This document shows positions 1-10,590 of a stretch of 64,000 nucleotides of DNA, piece after piece. The translations under genes were made by a program, and so were the position numbers. Under the pieces are notes generated by a model, which saw nothing but the letters and a program-made list of their open reading frames with translations, had not been told where the DNA came from and made no database searches. This stretch comes from Apodemus sylvaticus (taxonomy: Eukaryota; Chordata; Mammalia; Rodentia; Muridae), in assembly GCF_947179515.1 (NCBI RefSeq), contig NC_067478.1, positions 24,668,266 to 24,732,265 on the forward strand, read 5' to 3'. Numbering within the stretch: position 1 is the first letter of the stretch; each line of letters begins with the position of its first letter.

Positions 1-211
1 CCACCTCACCAGCCCATTTCTTTTTAAAAGTGGAATTTCTTCTTTGTCTCATTCTCTGTCTCTCATACAGTTTGTGATCCTTTAAGCAAGTTTATGTCAA
101 AATAGCCTACATTTTCATTAGGCCTGCTCTCCTACCCATTATCAGCTCCCTTCTTACTAACAACCATGCCAGAGCCACAGATAACAGCAAAAAGCTCAAA
201 AACTCAAAAGT

Positions 212-330
212 GTAGCCAGGGATGGTGACTCACGCCAGCAATCTCAGCGTTAAGGATACAGGAGGATTGCCGTGAGTTAGAGACTAGCCTGGATTGCATA
301 ATAAAAGCCTGTCATAAAATAAAAACAAAA
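212..330 (+). repeat. B4/ID-like SINE, degenerate
   Basis: The segment has the SINE layout 'ggtgactcacgcc ... aatctcagc ... agactagcctgg' followed by an A-rich tail. It is too diverged for a firm subfamily. Confidence 0.5.
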
Positions 331-479
331 AAGGAGCCATTTAGATGACTCAAAGGGGAAAGACATTTATTTTGCCACCAAGCCTGATGACCTGAGTTCA
401 TCCCTGGGACCCATATGATGAACAGTGGACAGACAGAATCAACTCTGGACAGTTGTCCTCTGGTCTCCAGAGGCATTTC

Positions 480-524
<45 letters not shown>

Positions 525-545
525 CACACACACACACACTTTAGG
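331..545 (+). repeat. tRNA-derived SINE (B3/RSINE type) with (CA)n tail
   Basis: The block contains 'gatgacctgagttca' (B-box region), 'gttgtcctctggtctcca' and ends in a CA run (484-539). That is the usual order in rodent tRNA-derived SINEs that end in CA repeats. Open frames here on both strands are repeat artefacts. Confidence 0.6.
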
Positions 546-890
546 ATGCCTAATTTTAAAAAGGAAGAGCCAAGAGTGTAAGTCAGCCCCAGCCCTGGGT
601 TCACTGTCTACTAGCACTGGAAACAGCAAAAGCAAGGGGCATGAAGAGCAAAAAACAGTGTTCTACCCCAAGGCTGTACTCCTAGCCACTGGAAGGGTTG
701 ATGTAAAAATCACAGCCCCCATTTTTAAGAGACTAGGAAATAGTTTATTCTAGCACCATTTTGAGTGACCCTGGCCTGGGACACATTAGGTTACCCCAAT
801 TCCATGTTCCAATGTGAAATCAGCTTCAGAAAGTTTTTATAGTTTTACAGGAAAAAAAAGTCACAAACCAAGGCACATTTAAAATACATT
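546..890. other. Unassigned non-coding DNA
   Basis: No gene, RNA or confident repeat was seen. Confidence 0.4.
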
Positions 891-891
891 G

Positions 892-1098
892 GTGGGGCTG
901 GAGAAATGGGTCAGTGGGTAAGAGCACTGACTGCCCTTCCAGAGTCCTGAGTTCAAATCCCAGCAACCACATGGTGGCTCAGAACCATCTGTAATGAGAT
1001 TTGATGCCCTCCTCTGGAGTGTCTGAAGACAGATACAGTGTACTTACATCTAATAAATAAATAAGATATTTACAAAAATAAAAATAAAAAATAAAATA
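892..1098 (+). repeat. B2 SINE
   Basis: A nearly full-length B2 is present: 'ggggctggagaaatgg' at the head, the B box in 'gagttcaaatcccagcaacc', 'ccatctgtaatgagat', 'agtgtctgaagacag', then AATAAA-rich tail. B2 is derived from tRNA and carries an internal Pol III promoter. Confidence 0.93.
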
Positions 1099-2055
1099 CA
1101 TTGGTGGGGACCAGAGAGTCAAGGACAACGAGATCAGAGGAGCTATTCTATAGGTCTAACATGCTATTTGGTGACATTCTTAACTTTTGGATTGACAGAA
1201 GCTAGTGTTCTGCTAGGTCAAAAAATTCTAAAAGGATTTTATTCATCATCAGGAGATGTTAGTTATGATCCTGAGTGGGGCAAGGAATGGCTGTTCCAGA
1301 CGGCTAAAGAGGTAGAAGAAAGATCAGAAGTCTAAAATTATCCTCTGCTACATAGCAAGCTGGAAGCTAGCCTGTGCTACATGAGACCCCTGCCTTAATG
1401 AAGCAAAGCAAAGAGATCATCACCCCACTAGTGCAGTCCCACTGTCAGAGAACATACTTTGCTGGCTCTGGGTCAGTCCCCTGATGCTGATACCTTGCTG
1501 GCGATGGTTTTAAGTTCATAAATCAGAACCAAGACACCTCGCACGATGTCGTTGGGCTCTGTGGAGGCCCTAGGTGCTGCTGAGAGCCTTTTCGAAGCAG
1601 CCTATTATTATATCATGAAGACAGCCCTCACGGGAGACGAATGTCATGCGCTGCTGTGGTAAGCAGCAGCTGCTGTACCTGGCCCTCATTAAGGACACGC
1701 CAGCCTCCTCTTTTCTCCTGGCTACGCTTACGGCACCAGCACCAGCACTGACACTGGCTCCCGTCACCAGATTCGTTTAATTGGACTCAGGAAAAACTGT
1801 TCATCTGACTTCCAGCAGCCCTGTAGTTGACAGAGGCAGGTCTAACAGGACCACTGCTTGTCTTGGACCAAGCCTCCTGTTGGCTTCTACCTCAAACCAC
1901 CCTCTGGCCACGTGTTACCTGGAATGCTACCTGACCTGTCCTGCCTGCCAGGCAGACTGTCTGTCTGCGAGTTTTGTCTTTTTTTTGTGTGGTATCAGCC
2001 CCCAAAACAGCTTGTACAGAGCTAACCCTCTGCTTTTTATTGTCTTCTCACCAAC
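1099..2055. other. Unassigned, largely non-repetitive DNA
   Basis: A region around 1535-1790 is richer in CpG than its surroundings and keeps short frames open on both strands, but I do not recognise a protein and no promoter or splice structure supports one. A short B4-like piece lies near 1350-1400. Confidence 0.4.

Positions 2056-2058
<3 letters not shown>

Positions 2059-2094
<36 letters not shown>
2059..2094. repeat. (TG)n microsatellite
   Basis: About 18 uninterrupted TG units. Confidence 0.98.
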
Positions 2095-2096
<2 letters not shown>

Positions 2097-2124
2097 TTGA
2101 TCACCTAGAACCAGGTATGAAGGC

Positions 2125-2189
2125 TTCCTTCTTCCTTCTTTCCTTCCTTCCTTCCTTCCTTTTTTTCTTCCTTCCTTCCTTCCTTCTCT
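2125..2189. repeat. (TTCC)n polypyrimidine tract
   Basis: TTCC units with T-rich interruptions. A degenerate antisense B1-like piece follows to about 2275, containing 'gcatgcaccaccatg'. Confidence 0.9.
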
Positions 2190-2379
2190 TTTGCGTCAGG
2201 GTCTTGCCAGGCAACCCTTCTGCCATAGCCTCCCACGTACTGGATTTATAGCATGCACCACCATGTCTGGCCCTACCAACAATTTCTACAGCAGCCAATG
2301 CCTGCCCAAAGTCACTTTCCATGTTCCCAAGCACAGACTTAGGCTAAGTGACTATGAGATGCTGACATCTTTTCTCTAG

Positions 2380-3042
2380 CTGTGGGTATAAGGTTGGGAG
2401 GTCGCGTTTACCTTCCTCTGGGGTCAGGCCAAGGTCAACCAGATCTTCATTGTCTCCCAGGAGGCACCAGACCAAGGATATACAGCAATAATCAAAGATA
2501 GTCTTGGGTTTCCACGCTCCTTTCCTGCCTCCTGCACTAATATGTATTCACAGTTAATCTGGCATTTAATCCATTGGCTTCTTTCTTTTGACAACCGTGA
2601 CTTTAGCCAACTCTGAAAGCAAAAGATAGCGGATCCAGCTGAGACTCCCAGGATGAGGAAGAAGATAGCCCGTCATGCTCAGCCTTCTTGTTCATGCGCT
2701 CAGGGCTCCTCCGCATCCTGAGACGAGCTAGGACTGTGCTCTGCAGAGATCACTAGTAAGCCCCACCACAGGAAGAGTGGATGCCCCAGGACTGACTCAT
2801 CTGTTCCTTGGGGCACCGATACTCAGTATCAGGCCACAGCCCTTGATGAAAAACCCCAGGCTTGCTCGGAGCTGTCTGTCCTCTCCAGATGCCTCCACAG
2901 CTTTTCAGCCTTTATTCCCAACCTCAGGCTACTGAGGCTTCCCCAGCCCCTGTCTAGTTCAGTACTGCGGTCTTTTCTTTTTTGCCTCTCTGTATAAGCA
3001 AATATTTTTTACTAACTTCCCAACTCCCTGGCTTCATGGCTT

Positions 3043-3043
<1 letters not shown>
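2380..3043. other. Unassigned non-coding DNA
   Basis: Apparently unique sequence. No long frame, CpG island or confident repeat was seen. Confidence 0.4.
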
Positions 3044-3074
<31 letters not shown>

Positions 3075-3150
3075 ATGTGTGTGTGTGTGTGTGTGTGAAT
3101 GTGTATGTCTGTGTGTCTGTGTTAGTGTATGTGCATGTTTGTGTGCATGT
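3044..3150. repeat. (TG)n microsatellite, interrupted
   Basis: A long TG tract with GCATG and AATG interruptions. A degenerate minus-strand SINE follows to about 3300. Confidence 0.95.
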
Positions 3151-3372
3151 GTAGGTATGTTCACCATTTCAGTGAGGCTGGCTAGCCAGTGAGTTCTGGG
3201 ATCCTTTGTCTCTGCCTCCTCTCATTGGGGTTACAAACATGCTTGGCTACGCCCAGCTCTTGGGATTTGAAATACAGCAAGCACTCTGTGGAGCCTTCTT
3301 CCACAGGCTCCCCTATCTTTCCTTTATTTTTTCTCCTTCCTTCCTTTCTTCCTCCTCATTCTTCCTGTCTTC

Positions 3373-3375
<3 letters not shown>

Positions 3376-3411
<36 letters not shown>
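3376..3411. repeat. (TC)n microsatellite
   Basis: Pure TC run inside a T/C-rich region. Confidence 0.97.
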
Positions 3412-3416
<5 letters not shown>

Positions 3417-3540
3417 CCTGAGGCAGAATTTCAGATGATCCATCTTTCCGGGAACTCTCCTAAGTAGTCAAGGATGCCCTTGAACAGGATTCTGATCCTC
3501 CAGCTTCTACCTCAAAAGTGCTGGATTTTCTTGTTTGATT

Positions 3541-3617
3541 GTATGTATGTATGTATGTATGTATGTATGTATGTATGTATGTATGTATGTTTGCTTGTTT
3601 GCTTGTTTGTTTGTTTG
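3541..3617. repeat. (GTAT)n then (TTTG)n microsatellite
   Basis: About 12 GTAT units run into TTTG/TTGC units that abut the tail of the following antisense B1. Open frames reading repeated Met-Tyr-Val-Cys are artefacts of this tract. Confidence 0.97.
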
Positions 3618-3747
3618 AGACAAGACTTTTACATAGCCCTGGCTGTTCTGGAACTCACTCTATAGACCAGGAGGGCCTTGAAGCCAGACATTTTCCTGTC
3701 TCTCCTCTCCAGTGCCAGGATTAAAGGCGCACACCACTCCGCCCTGC
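3617..3747 (-). repeat. B1 SINE
   Basis: Reverse-strand B1 landmarks are visible: 'ccctggctgttctggaactc', 'tagaccagg', 'ccaggattaaaggcgcacac'. Moderately diverged. Confidence 0.85.
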
Positions 3748-3749
3748 AC

Positions 3750-4295
3750 ACTGGGATTTCTTAACCCCCCTTTCTCAGCTCCAGGGTTCTGGTAATTACT
3801 GTTCTAACTCAATTATACCTTATTGTTTCCACTTCCTCTTTTCTTTCAATGCTGCTCAGAGGAAGGGGCAGCCACCGAAGGTGCCAGAAGGAGAACTGGA
3901 TTCAGTAGCAGGTTATCTCTGTTTTCTCTTCCTGGTTCAGCTTCTGCCCTTGAGGTCTCACTTCCATACCTGCACCACACTCTGTCTTTCGGTTGGCAGG
4001 ATGGTTATGAATCCAGTCAAGTGGAAGGGTAGCTGGCGCTGAACTGGTGTCTTGGCTGTGACTCCAGTGGGAGGTTCTGGGAGAATTTGAAAGTGATGGT
4101 ATCTTGTTACTGAAGTGAGCCAGGGGACCTAATAGCACAAAACAAGCTGTGCAGATCATATACAGGAAGAAAAAAAATATTGGGAAAAGACCAAGTGGGT
4201 TCAGGAAAATCAATGCTGGGCACATTTATGTAAGATCCACACCCTGGATCTAACTGTATCCTTGGCAAACCCCTCCTCCCCAGTTTTGTGTGTGT
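3750..4295. other. Unassigned non-coding DNA
   Basis: No gene or confident repeat apart from a short TG run near 4287. Confidence 0.4.
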
Positions 4296-4299
4296 GTGT

Positions 4300-4560
4300 G
4301 AGAGATTTTTATCTGTACTTATTAATTTAATTGTGTATGCACAAATACACACTGAGGTTCCAAGGACTTCTGGAATTGCTTTTCTCCTTCTGCTACCTGG
4401 GGAGAGAACTTAGGTCATCAATTTTGACACAGGTGCCTTTACCCAATGATCCATCTCATTAGCCCAAGATAGAGCCTGAGAAGCCCAGGCTGGCCTCAGA
4501 AATCCGTCTGTAGCTAGGACGGCTTTGAACTTCTGCTCCTCCTGCCTCCACAGGCATGCT
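4300..4560 (-). repeat. B3-like SINE followed by a degenerate B1-like piece
   Basis: The block 4300-4466 ends with 'atccatctcattagccc', the reverse complement of a tRNA-SINE head. From 4470 a diverged B1-like stretch has 'aggctggcctcagaaatccg'. Confidence 0.55.
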
Positions 4561-4564
4561 CCAC

Positions 4565-4880
4565 CCCTCCATGCCTTTTTAGACGTCCTCAATTCTAGAC
4601 AAGCGCTCTGCACCTTCCCTGCATCCTTTCCTGTGATTCTTCTCTTAAATGGTCATTCTTGTTCTGTTGAGAGTAAGATACTCCCGTGGAGACCTGATAA
4701 AGGTGGGACTCCTGCCAACGGGGGAAAATGCCTACAAATGTATAAGCCAAACTGTGGGGCCTCACTGCCTGCTTGAATCCCAGAGACCCAGGGACATGTT
4801 GGTAAGGATTGTAAAGAGCAGAGAGCTTTGCGCAGGCGCATTTTGTAAATCCCGTTTGGAGCTCCGCAGCAATTCAGAGA
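4565..4880. other. Unassigned non-coding DNA
   Basis: Short overlapping frames only. No feature supported. Confidence 0.35.
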
Positions 4881-5050
4881 AAGCATTCCTTTGTTCATCC
4901 ATTCAACAAGTAACTCTTTGAGAAACGTCCAAAGTGTGGAGCCCCAGGCTGGGCCGCATTGTGAGGCTGAAGGAGGTGAATCAGGCCCCGGGGCCTACTC
5001 CCTAGGAAGCTCGTGGTCTGGTGGGAGGAGACCAAGAAAGGACAATGACA
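4880..5050. repeat. Ancient mammalian repeat, L2-like (tentative)
   Basis: The string 'catccattcaacaagta' followed by 'gtctggtgggaggagac' resembles the widespread mammalian motif (attcaacaaatatttattgag ... ctagtgggggagac) usually classed as L2. Heavily diverged. Confidence 0.35.
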
Positions 5051-5384
5051 GAAGGACTCTTCAGTGATGGAAGAGGTAGCAGAGGGACCTGTGCGAGCCT
5101 AGGGAGAGGGAGATGCAGAATTACTCCCCCTTGACTCTCCCCCACAGCAGTCAGTTCCTAGACCCCTAACTGAAAGCAACCGATAGGAAAAGGTTCCCCA
5201 CCTGGTAGACCGAAGTTCCCCCTTGGGACTGCTCTGGTATGTCTCGGTCCCACGCCCCTATCATACAGTCTGGAGGCTGCACCAATGGTCGCACAGCCAA
5301 ACTACCCCCCAAAGCACCCCAAATTGCAGTGCCCTCCAACAATCCCCTTGAATCTCCTCCTCTTCTTCCTTTTCTTTTTCAAGT
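5050..5384. other. Unassigned non-coding DNA
   Basis: No gene or confident repeat seen. Confidence 0.4.
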
Positions 5385-5583
5385 CATGAATGTTCTAGTT
5401 AATTTGAGTTTATGCACATGGGTATCTTGCTGGATTGTGAGGCCAGAAGAGGGAGGGCATCAGATCTCTTGGGACTGGGGTTAGAGATACTTGTAGGCCA
5501 CCCCGTGTGCGCTGGTAATCAAACCCCCACCCCTTGGAGGAACAGCCCATACTCTTAACTACTGAGCCACCCACCATCTGTCC
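5385..5583 (-). repeat. B3-type SINE
   Basis: Reverse-strand landmarks: 'aggccagaagagggaggg', 'ctcttaactactgagcca', 'tctgtcc'. A (TC)n tract (5588-5650) follows. Confidence 0.75.
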
Positions 5584-5655
5584 AGTATCTCTCTCTCTCT
5601 CCCTCTCTCCCTCTCTCCCTCTCTCTCTCTCTTTCTCTCTTTCTCTCTTGGTTTT

Positions 5656-5793
5656 TAGAGATAGGGGTTCTCTGTGCAGCCCTGGCTGTCCTGGAACTCA
5701 CTCTGTAGACCAGATTGGCCTTGAACTCAGAAATCCACCTGCCTCTGCCTCCCAAGTGCTGGGATTAAAGGCATGAGCCACCACTGCCCGGCC
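5656..5793 (-). repeat. B1 SINE
   Basis: Well-conserved reverse B1 from 'agagataggggttctctg' to 'accactgcccggcc'. Confidence 0.95.
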
Positions 5794-5794
5794 A

Positions 5795-5973
5795 AAGATT
5801 TATTCATTATATGTAAGTACACTGTAGCTGTCTTCAGCCCTCCAGACACACCAGAAGAGAGCGTCAGATCTCATTATGAGTGGTTGTGAGCCACCATGTG
5901 GTTGCTGGGATTTGAACTAAGGACCTTTGGGAGAGCATTCGGTTCTCTTAACCACCGAGCCACCATCTGCCCT
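5795..5973 (-). repeat. B2 SINE
   Basis: Reverse B2 from 'aaagatttattcattatatg' through 'gtacactgtagctgtcttca' to 'accgagccaccatctgccc'. It directly abuts the preceding B1. A degenerate ID/B4-like unit follows to about 6097. Confidence 0.93.
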
Positions 5974-6099
5974 CTCTGTTTTATATTGAGGCAGGGTCTG
6001 GCCTCTGATGTTATGTGGTGTTGGAGTTCAAGCCTCGCCAAGTTTCCTGTATGCCAAGCAAGCTCTCCACCAGTGAGCTGCCTCCCCAGCCCTGCTGCC

Positions 6100-6316
6100 C
6101 CCTCTCTCCACATTAACACTTCAGGGAAACAAGGACTGACAAAAACAACTAACTGGCTTTAAGGAGGCTGCCAATTTTTTAAGTGACCTGGAGAGTCCTG
6201 GTTTGAACCTTGACACCAAGACCAGGACAGGGCTGGGCTTCTTCACGTGTAGTCTCTCCGACTTCTCCTTTCCCATGCTTCTTTGAAGGAAAGCCCGAAG
6301 CTCCATCCATCCATCC

Positions 6317-6318
<2 letters not shown>
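6100..6318. other. Unassigned non-coding DNA
   Basis: No feature supported. Ends in three CCAT units. Confidence 0.35.

Positions 6319-6395
<77 letters not shown>
6319..6395. repeat. Compound (TG)n(AG)n microsatellite
   Basis: About 24 TG units switch to about 14 AG units with no gap. Confidence 0.98.
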
Positions 6396-6398
<3 letters not shown>

Positions 6399-6529
6399 CA
6401 GCAATCTTGCCTGTCCAGGTTAGAAGCAGGCTGTGCCTGATGGCCCTGTGTTCTATCACCCACCCTGGCCCTTCAGCACTCCCTTTGACAGAGTCTTCTG
6501 CTCCTCTTACCTACCCTCTTACCTTTTAC

Positions 6530-6922
6530 TTCGTTTTTTTTTTCTTTTCTTAAGACATGTGGTCTGATTATGTAGTCCAAATAGTCCCCAATTCCTGCCT
6601 CAGTTTCCAGAGTAATGGGGGCTACAGGAATGTGTGTGTCACAACAACCAGTTTAGCTGTTTGGTTTTGTTTGAGACAGGACCTCGCCACACAATCACAG
6701 CTGACCTGGAACTGGCCACGGAGACCAGGTTGATCTGGAATCCATGAAGCTCTGCTTGCCTCTGCCTCCCAAGTGCTGGGATTAAACCACGACAACCAGC
6801 TGTTTGCTTTTAAGGCAGAGTTTCACTACGTAGTCTAGGCTAGCTTCCAACTCTCAATGCTCTTGCCTGGCAGCCTCAGTGCTAGGACAATAGCTGTGTG
6901 CCACCATGCCCTGCCCTCTTGG
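6530..6922 (-). repeat. Row of three antisense B1/B4-type SINEs
   Basis: A diverged unit (6536-6645), a clear B1 (about 6660-6802, 'cctcccaagtgctgggatta') and another diverged unit (6805-6922, ending 'ccaccatgccctgccc') follow head to tail on the minus strand. Confidence 0.7.
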
Positions 6923-7039
6923 CAATGATTCTGGTCCCATCTAACATATAAAATGCAACAATATAAAAATCCATATTGTTCAACTGCCTAGTTGGTAAGG
7001 TGGCCTCCTGGGCAGGTAGGCTGGCTTATTTGTTCTTTT

Positions 7040-7225
7040 TGTTTTATTTTCTTGTAGGGGGCAGGGTCAGCTGCTGGGAAGGGTGAAGCAGTTTCACATC
7101 TTGTGTAGCCCAGGCTGGACTCAAACTTACTATGTAGTCAACAACAGCCTTGAATTTGTGATCCTCCTGCCTCCACCCCCACATGCTGGGATTAAAAGTC
7201 TATACCACCATGCCTGGCTGGCTCG
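7040..7225 (-). repeat. B1-like SINE, diverged
   Basis: 'tagcccaggctggactcaa', 'ctcctgcctcc' and 'catgctgggattaaaagtc' are reverse B1-type landmarks. Confidence 0.65.
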
Positions 7226-7364
7226 AGTATTCCTGAGGAGTCAGTGTGGCTTTGATCCAGGGAAACATTTACCTACAGGGACATTGTCACACAAAGCTTA
7301 TCTCTGAGTTCTTTCGGTTTGTGGTGTTTGAGACAGCATCATGCGTGCATTGCAACGAGCACAG

Positions 7365-7460
7365 TTTTTCTTTGGATAGCACCGGAATTCATTGAACAAC
7401 AATCAGTTCACAAAGCACAGCAGTCCCGTCAGACGGCAGTACTTTGCTGAGTAATGTTGA
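7365..7460. repeat. Copy A of a roughly 95-bp local duplicate
   Basis: This stretch shares 'cagttcacaaagcacagc' and 'actttgctga.taatgttgac' with 8656-8749, with scattered differences between. It matches no SINE consensus I know; an undetected LTR or a local segmental duplication are both possible. Confidence 0.6.
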
Positions 7461-7464
7461 CGTC

Positions 7465-7952
7465 CTCGATGGCTTGGCCGAGGGAAATGCAGGTTCTTGT
7501 GTTCCATTCTGAGTTACTAATATTAACTCTCAGCTCACACGCTGTCCCGCGTCACGCGGTAAATGTAGTGGGGTCATAGAATGCGGTTAAAGAGGGTTAA
7601 ACAGGCTGTAGCAACGTTTAAAGAATTTCAAAGAAACCCACTAAGCAGAAAGTAGGACACAGAAGAGGATGCAGAGTATCTGGGTCAGGGGGTCAACTAA
7701 CTATCCTTGCTGGAGGTCTGCTGTCACAGTTGTTGAGTCAAGGTTTGATCCAAGCCCCAGGATGGACCTGGGCTGCAGAAATAAGGAAAGGGACAATGGC
7801 AAAGGCCCAGGTCCACATGGACAGACAGCAAGTCCAGACAGATGACGCTGTAGCCCAGCAATGCACAGCAATTTGAGTAGGCCATGTTGTAGCAGAGATT
7901 GAGCCAAGCTGAAGTCTCAGAACAATGAGAAGTCCTTGGCCTGTTGGTTCCT
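7465..7952. other. Unassigned, apparently unique DNA
   Basis: No gene or confident repeat. Several minus-strand frames overlap here but none resembles a protein. Confidence 0.4.
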
Positions 7953-8013
7953 GACACACCACACACACACGCACACGCGCACGCGCACGCGCACACACAC
8001 ATGCACACGCTCA
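7953..8013. repeat. (CA)n/(CG)n alternating purine-pyrimidine tract
   Basis: CA units interleaved with CGCG steps (for example 'acacgcgcacgcgcacgcgc') give a long alternating tract with high potential for left-handed Z-DNA. Confidence 0.9.
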
Positions 8014-8361
8014 CATACTAGATAGTTGGATGACAAATTAATGGACCACCACCAGCTCAATGTTAGGTATTCTCTGTGTAGGATCCAAGTTGAGGGAGTT
8101 GCACTCTTACCCCAGTCTAGTATGTCCAGCAAGTTCTCATCTTTGGTTTCTTTGTAAGAGTTTAATACACTCAAGTCTTCCTGTAATCTCCCTGCTCCAC
8201 TCCACATACTTTGTGTCTTGTATCTCCACATCTTGTATCTCTACATCCCATTTGCTGGCTATGACAAAGAAGCCCAGACAGGAATCTTGGAACTTAACTT
8301 TGTTTTCTTTTTCTTCATCCCACGCCCCCCCCCCCCCCTTTTTCCGTTTTTTTTGGAATTG

Positions 8362-8505
8362 TTTTTTTCGAGACAGGGTTTCTCTGTACAGCTCTGGCTG
8401 TCCTGGAACTCACTCTGTAGACCAGACTGGCCTCGAACTCAGAAATCTGCCTGCCTCTGCCTCCCAAGTGCTGGGATAACAGGCGTGCACCACCACCGCC
8501 TGGCT
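8362..8505 (-). repeat. B1 SINE, young-looking
   Basis: Close to consensus from 'ttttttcgagacagggtttc' to 'caccaccgcctggct'. Preceded by a C-run (about 8327-8339). Confidence 0.96.
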
Positions 8506-8604
8506 ATCCCATGGCTCCCTTAACCCCACGTTTTTCCTGTGGGCCTGAACTCGGCAAAGAACCTTGAGGATAGGTTACCAAAGGTTATTCAACCTTGTCG
8601 CACA

Positions 8605-8805
8605 AAGTCTAGGCTCAGACCTCCATCTCTGGAGGAACACACATAGACAAACACATTTTTGTCTTTGGACAGCGCCAGGATTCATCAAATACGGTCAGTT
8701 CACAAAGCACAGCGGTTCTGCTGGCAGCACTTTGCTGAATAATGTTGACTTAATGCTGAGTAATGCTGAGCCTAGGCTCAGACCTCAGTCTCTGGAGAAA
8801 CACAA
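8605..8805. repeat. Copy B of the local duplicate plus a flanking direct repeat
   Basis: 8656-8749 is the partner of 7365-7460. It is itself flanked by two copies of a 30-bp phrase ('ctaggctcagacctc' and 'tctctgga.gaa') at about 8608-8640 and 8772-8803, so the copy sits inside a short direct repeat. Confidence 0.6.
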
Positions 8806-8876
8806 ACACTTTCCAACTCCAAGGCAATGCCTCACTGGTCCCAGGTACCGGTCCCTGGGAACAATGGATCTTCCTG

Positions 8877-8918
8877 GGGTTTTCTTTTTTTTCCTTTCCT
8901 TTTTCTTTTTCTTTCCTA
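8877..8918. repeat. T/C-rich tract
   Basis: TTTCC/TTTC simple sequence. Confidence 0.85.
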
Positions 8919-8999
8919 AACGTTGAAGCTCCTCACTGTATTTGGCTAAGTAATGGTGAGGGGGTTCCTACCCATATTCAACTGTTACTTTGCTTTGTG

Positions 9000-9275
9000 T
9001 TGGGTTTTTCTAAAAGAAAACATAGCTCTCCATGTCCTGGACCTGGCTGTGTAGACCAGGCTGGCCTCGAACTTACAGAGTTCCTCCTACCTCTGTGTCT
9101 CCCAAGTGCTGGGATCAATGCTATGTGCCTACCCACCTGGATCCCAGTTCTTTTATTTATTTATATAGTTTTTGAACCAGGGTCTCACAAAGTTGGTCAC
9201 TTAGGCTGACCTTAAACTTACCCTGTAGCCTAGGATTACAGGCCTGGGTAGTCAGTGCACCAGGCCCAGCTGAGA
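9000..9275 (-). repeat. B1 SINE followed by a diverged B1-like unit
   Basis: 9000-9145 carries 'tgtagaccaggctggcctcg' and 'cccaagtgctgggatcaa'. 9160-9272 is a second, much more diverged unit. Confidence 0.75.
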
Positions 9276-9374
9276 CAAGGACTTGTTTGTAAACCCAGGT
9301 TGGTCTTAGCGGAAGTGCTAGACTACCGCCATCTCACACAGCTTTTCTTCTCAGTTCTGTAAACATTACCAACA

Positions 9375-9527
9375 AAGCCATTTGTTTATTTATTATGTGG
9401 AGGGAGGGGCATGTGCCTGGGCTTGCATGTGAAGGTCAAAGGATAAATTAGAGGAGACCCCCTCCCCATGAAGGTCTCTGCAGCATGCTGGTACATATCC
9501 TCACCTAACTGAGCCACACCCCAGACT
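9375..9527 (-). repeat. B3-type SINE, diverged
   Basis: 'gtgaaggtcaaaggat' and 'aactgagccacaccccagac' are minus-strand tRNA-SINE landmarks. Confidence 0.5.
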
Positions 9528-9529
9528 CT

Positions 9530-9789
9530 GTCCCTTAAGTGTGATTAATTCCTACCTGGCCCTTAACTAATTACTTCCATGACAGCTATTCTAAGATACT
9601 TCCCCTGACTGCACACATTACATTTTACCTATCTGACTAGCACTCTTAAAACAATACTGCAACTGAAAGTTTTATTTAACTTTTGATATTGTTTAATAAT
9701 AGATGAAAAACTGTCTCGCTCATTAGGCTGGTAATTCCACCAGGGCATAGCTTTCCTAGGTCTCCGCCCCCCAATTTAATTTCTTTCCT
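9530..9789. other. Unassigned AT-rich DNA
   Basis: No feature supported. Confidence 0.35.
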
Positions 9790-10385
9790 ATTTTTTTTAA
9801 CAGAATGCCTTTTGTTAACTATTTGACAGTTTCACAAATGTATATATCCTGCTCAGATCCATCCCCAAGTCCCCCTCCCTCTCCTTCATGTCCTCTCCTC
9901 TTGTCTTGTTTTGCTTTGCTCTCTTTGTTGGGACCCCCTGAGCTCCATTACCGCTGCCTGCTAGCACATTGACTGGTCCTGTTTGCTCGATCTTGTACAC
10001 GTCACCAGCGGTCAGTTCAGGAGTGCAATGGCCGTGTCATGTTGAGAAGACAGAATTTCACAGCCCACCTTTCCATCCTCTGGCTCTTACATTCTCTTTG
10101 CCACTGTCCTCCTCAATGTGCCCTGCACCTTGCAGGGGGTAGGGGTCAGTACAGATGTCCCTTTTAGGGCTGCAGCTTTCAATCTTAGTCACCGTTTCAC
10201 TCCGCCTCCCGGTTCACTTACGTATGGTCGCTATCCACAGATAGGAATGGTCGCTATCCAGTCGGTATCCACAGATACGAATGGTATCCCTCCTTTACTC
10301 AGAGAACAAGAGGGGGCAGGGCTGAAGACTCAGCTGAATGGCTCTTTGCACTTCTGTGCTCAAAATGCTTGAAGTCCTATGGTAG
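9790..10385 (-). mobile_element. Old L1 (Lx-type) 3' untranslated tail, antisense
   Basis: Phrases characteristic of the antisense 3' tail of old rodent L1 are present in order: 'gacagtttcacaaatgtata', 'gtcatgttgagaagacag', 'cctctggctcttacattct' and 'cagatgtcccttttagggct'. No ORF2 remains, so this is a 5'-truncated dead copy. A two-copy 34-bp imperfect repeat lies at about 10,229-10,290. Confidence 0.7.
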
Positions 10386-10458
10386 AGTCTGTATGTGCAT
10401 TGGGCCAGTGTTTTCCCAAATTGTAAGAGGCAGTCAGTCAATGATAAAATTAGCCTAG

Positions 10459-10590
10459 TAAGGCTGGGCTTGTTGGTTTATATCCTGTAATCCCCTACTT
10501 GGGAGACTGAGGCAGGAAGATTGTTAATTCCAGGCTATCCTGGCCCACATAGTGAGTTTCTGTCTTAAAATAAAACAACGACAAAGCACA
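10459..10590 (+). repeat. B4/B1-type SINE
   Basis: 'ctgtaatcccctacttggga', 'gactgaggcaggaag' and 'tatcctggcccacatagtga' followed by an A-rich tail. Confidence 0.7.

Noticed and set aside
892..1098. tRNA-like A and B boxes in B2, B3 and ID copies considered as tRNA genes
   Set aside because: They are heads of SINEs with degenerate stems and SINE bodies downstream; none folds as an intact tRNA by eye.
8564..8926. 120-codon plus-strand frame
   Set aside because: It crosses the local duplicate and a T/C tract, has no known domain, and the duplicate partner at 7.4 kb does not preserve the frame.
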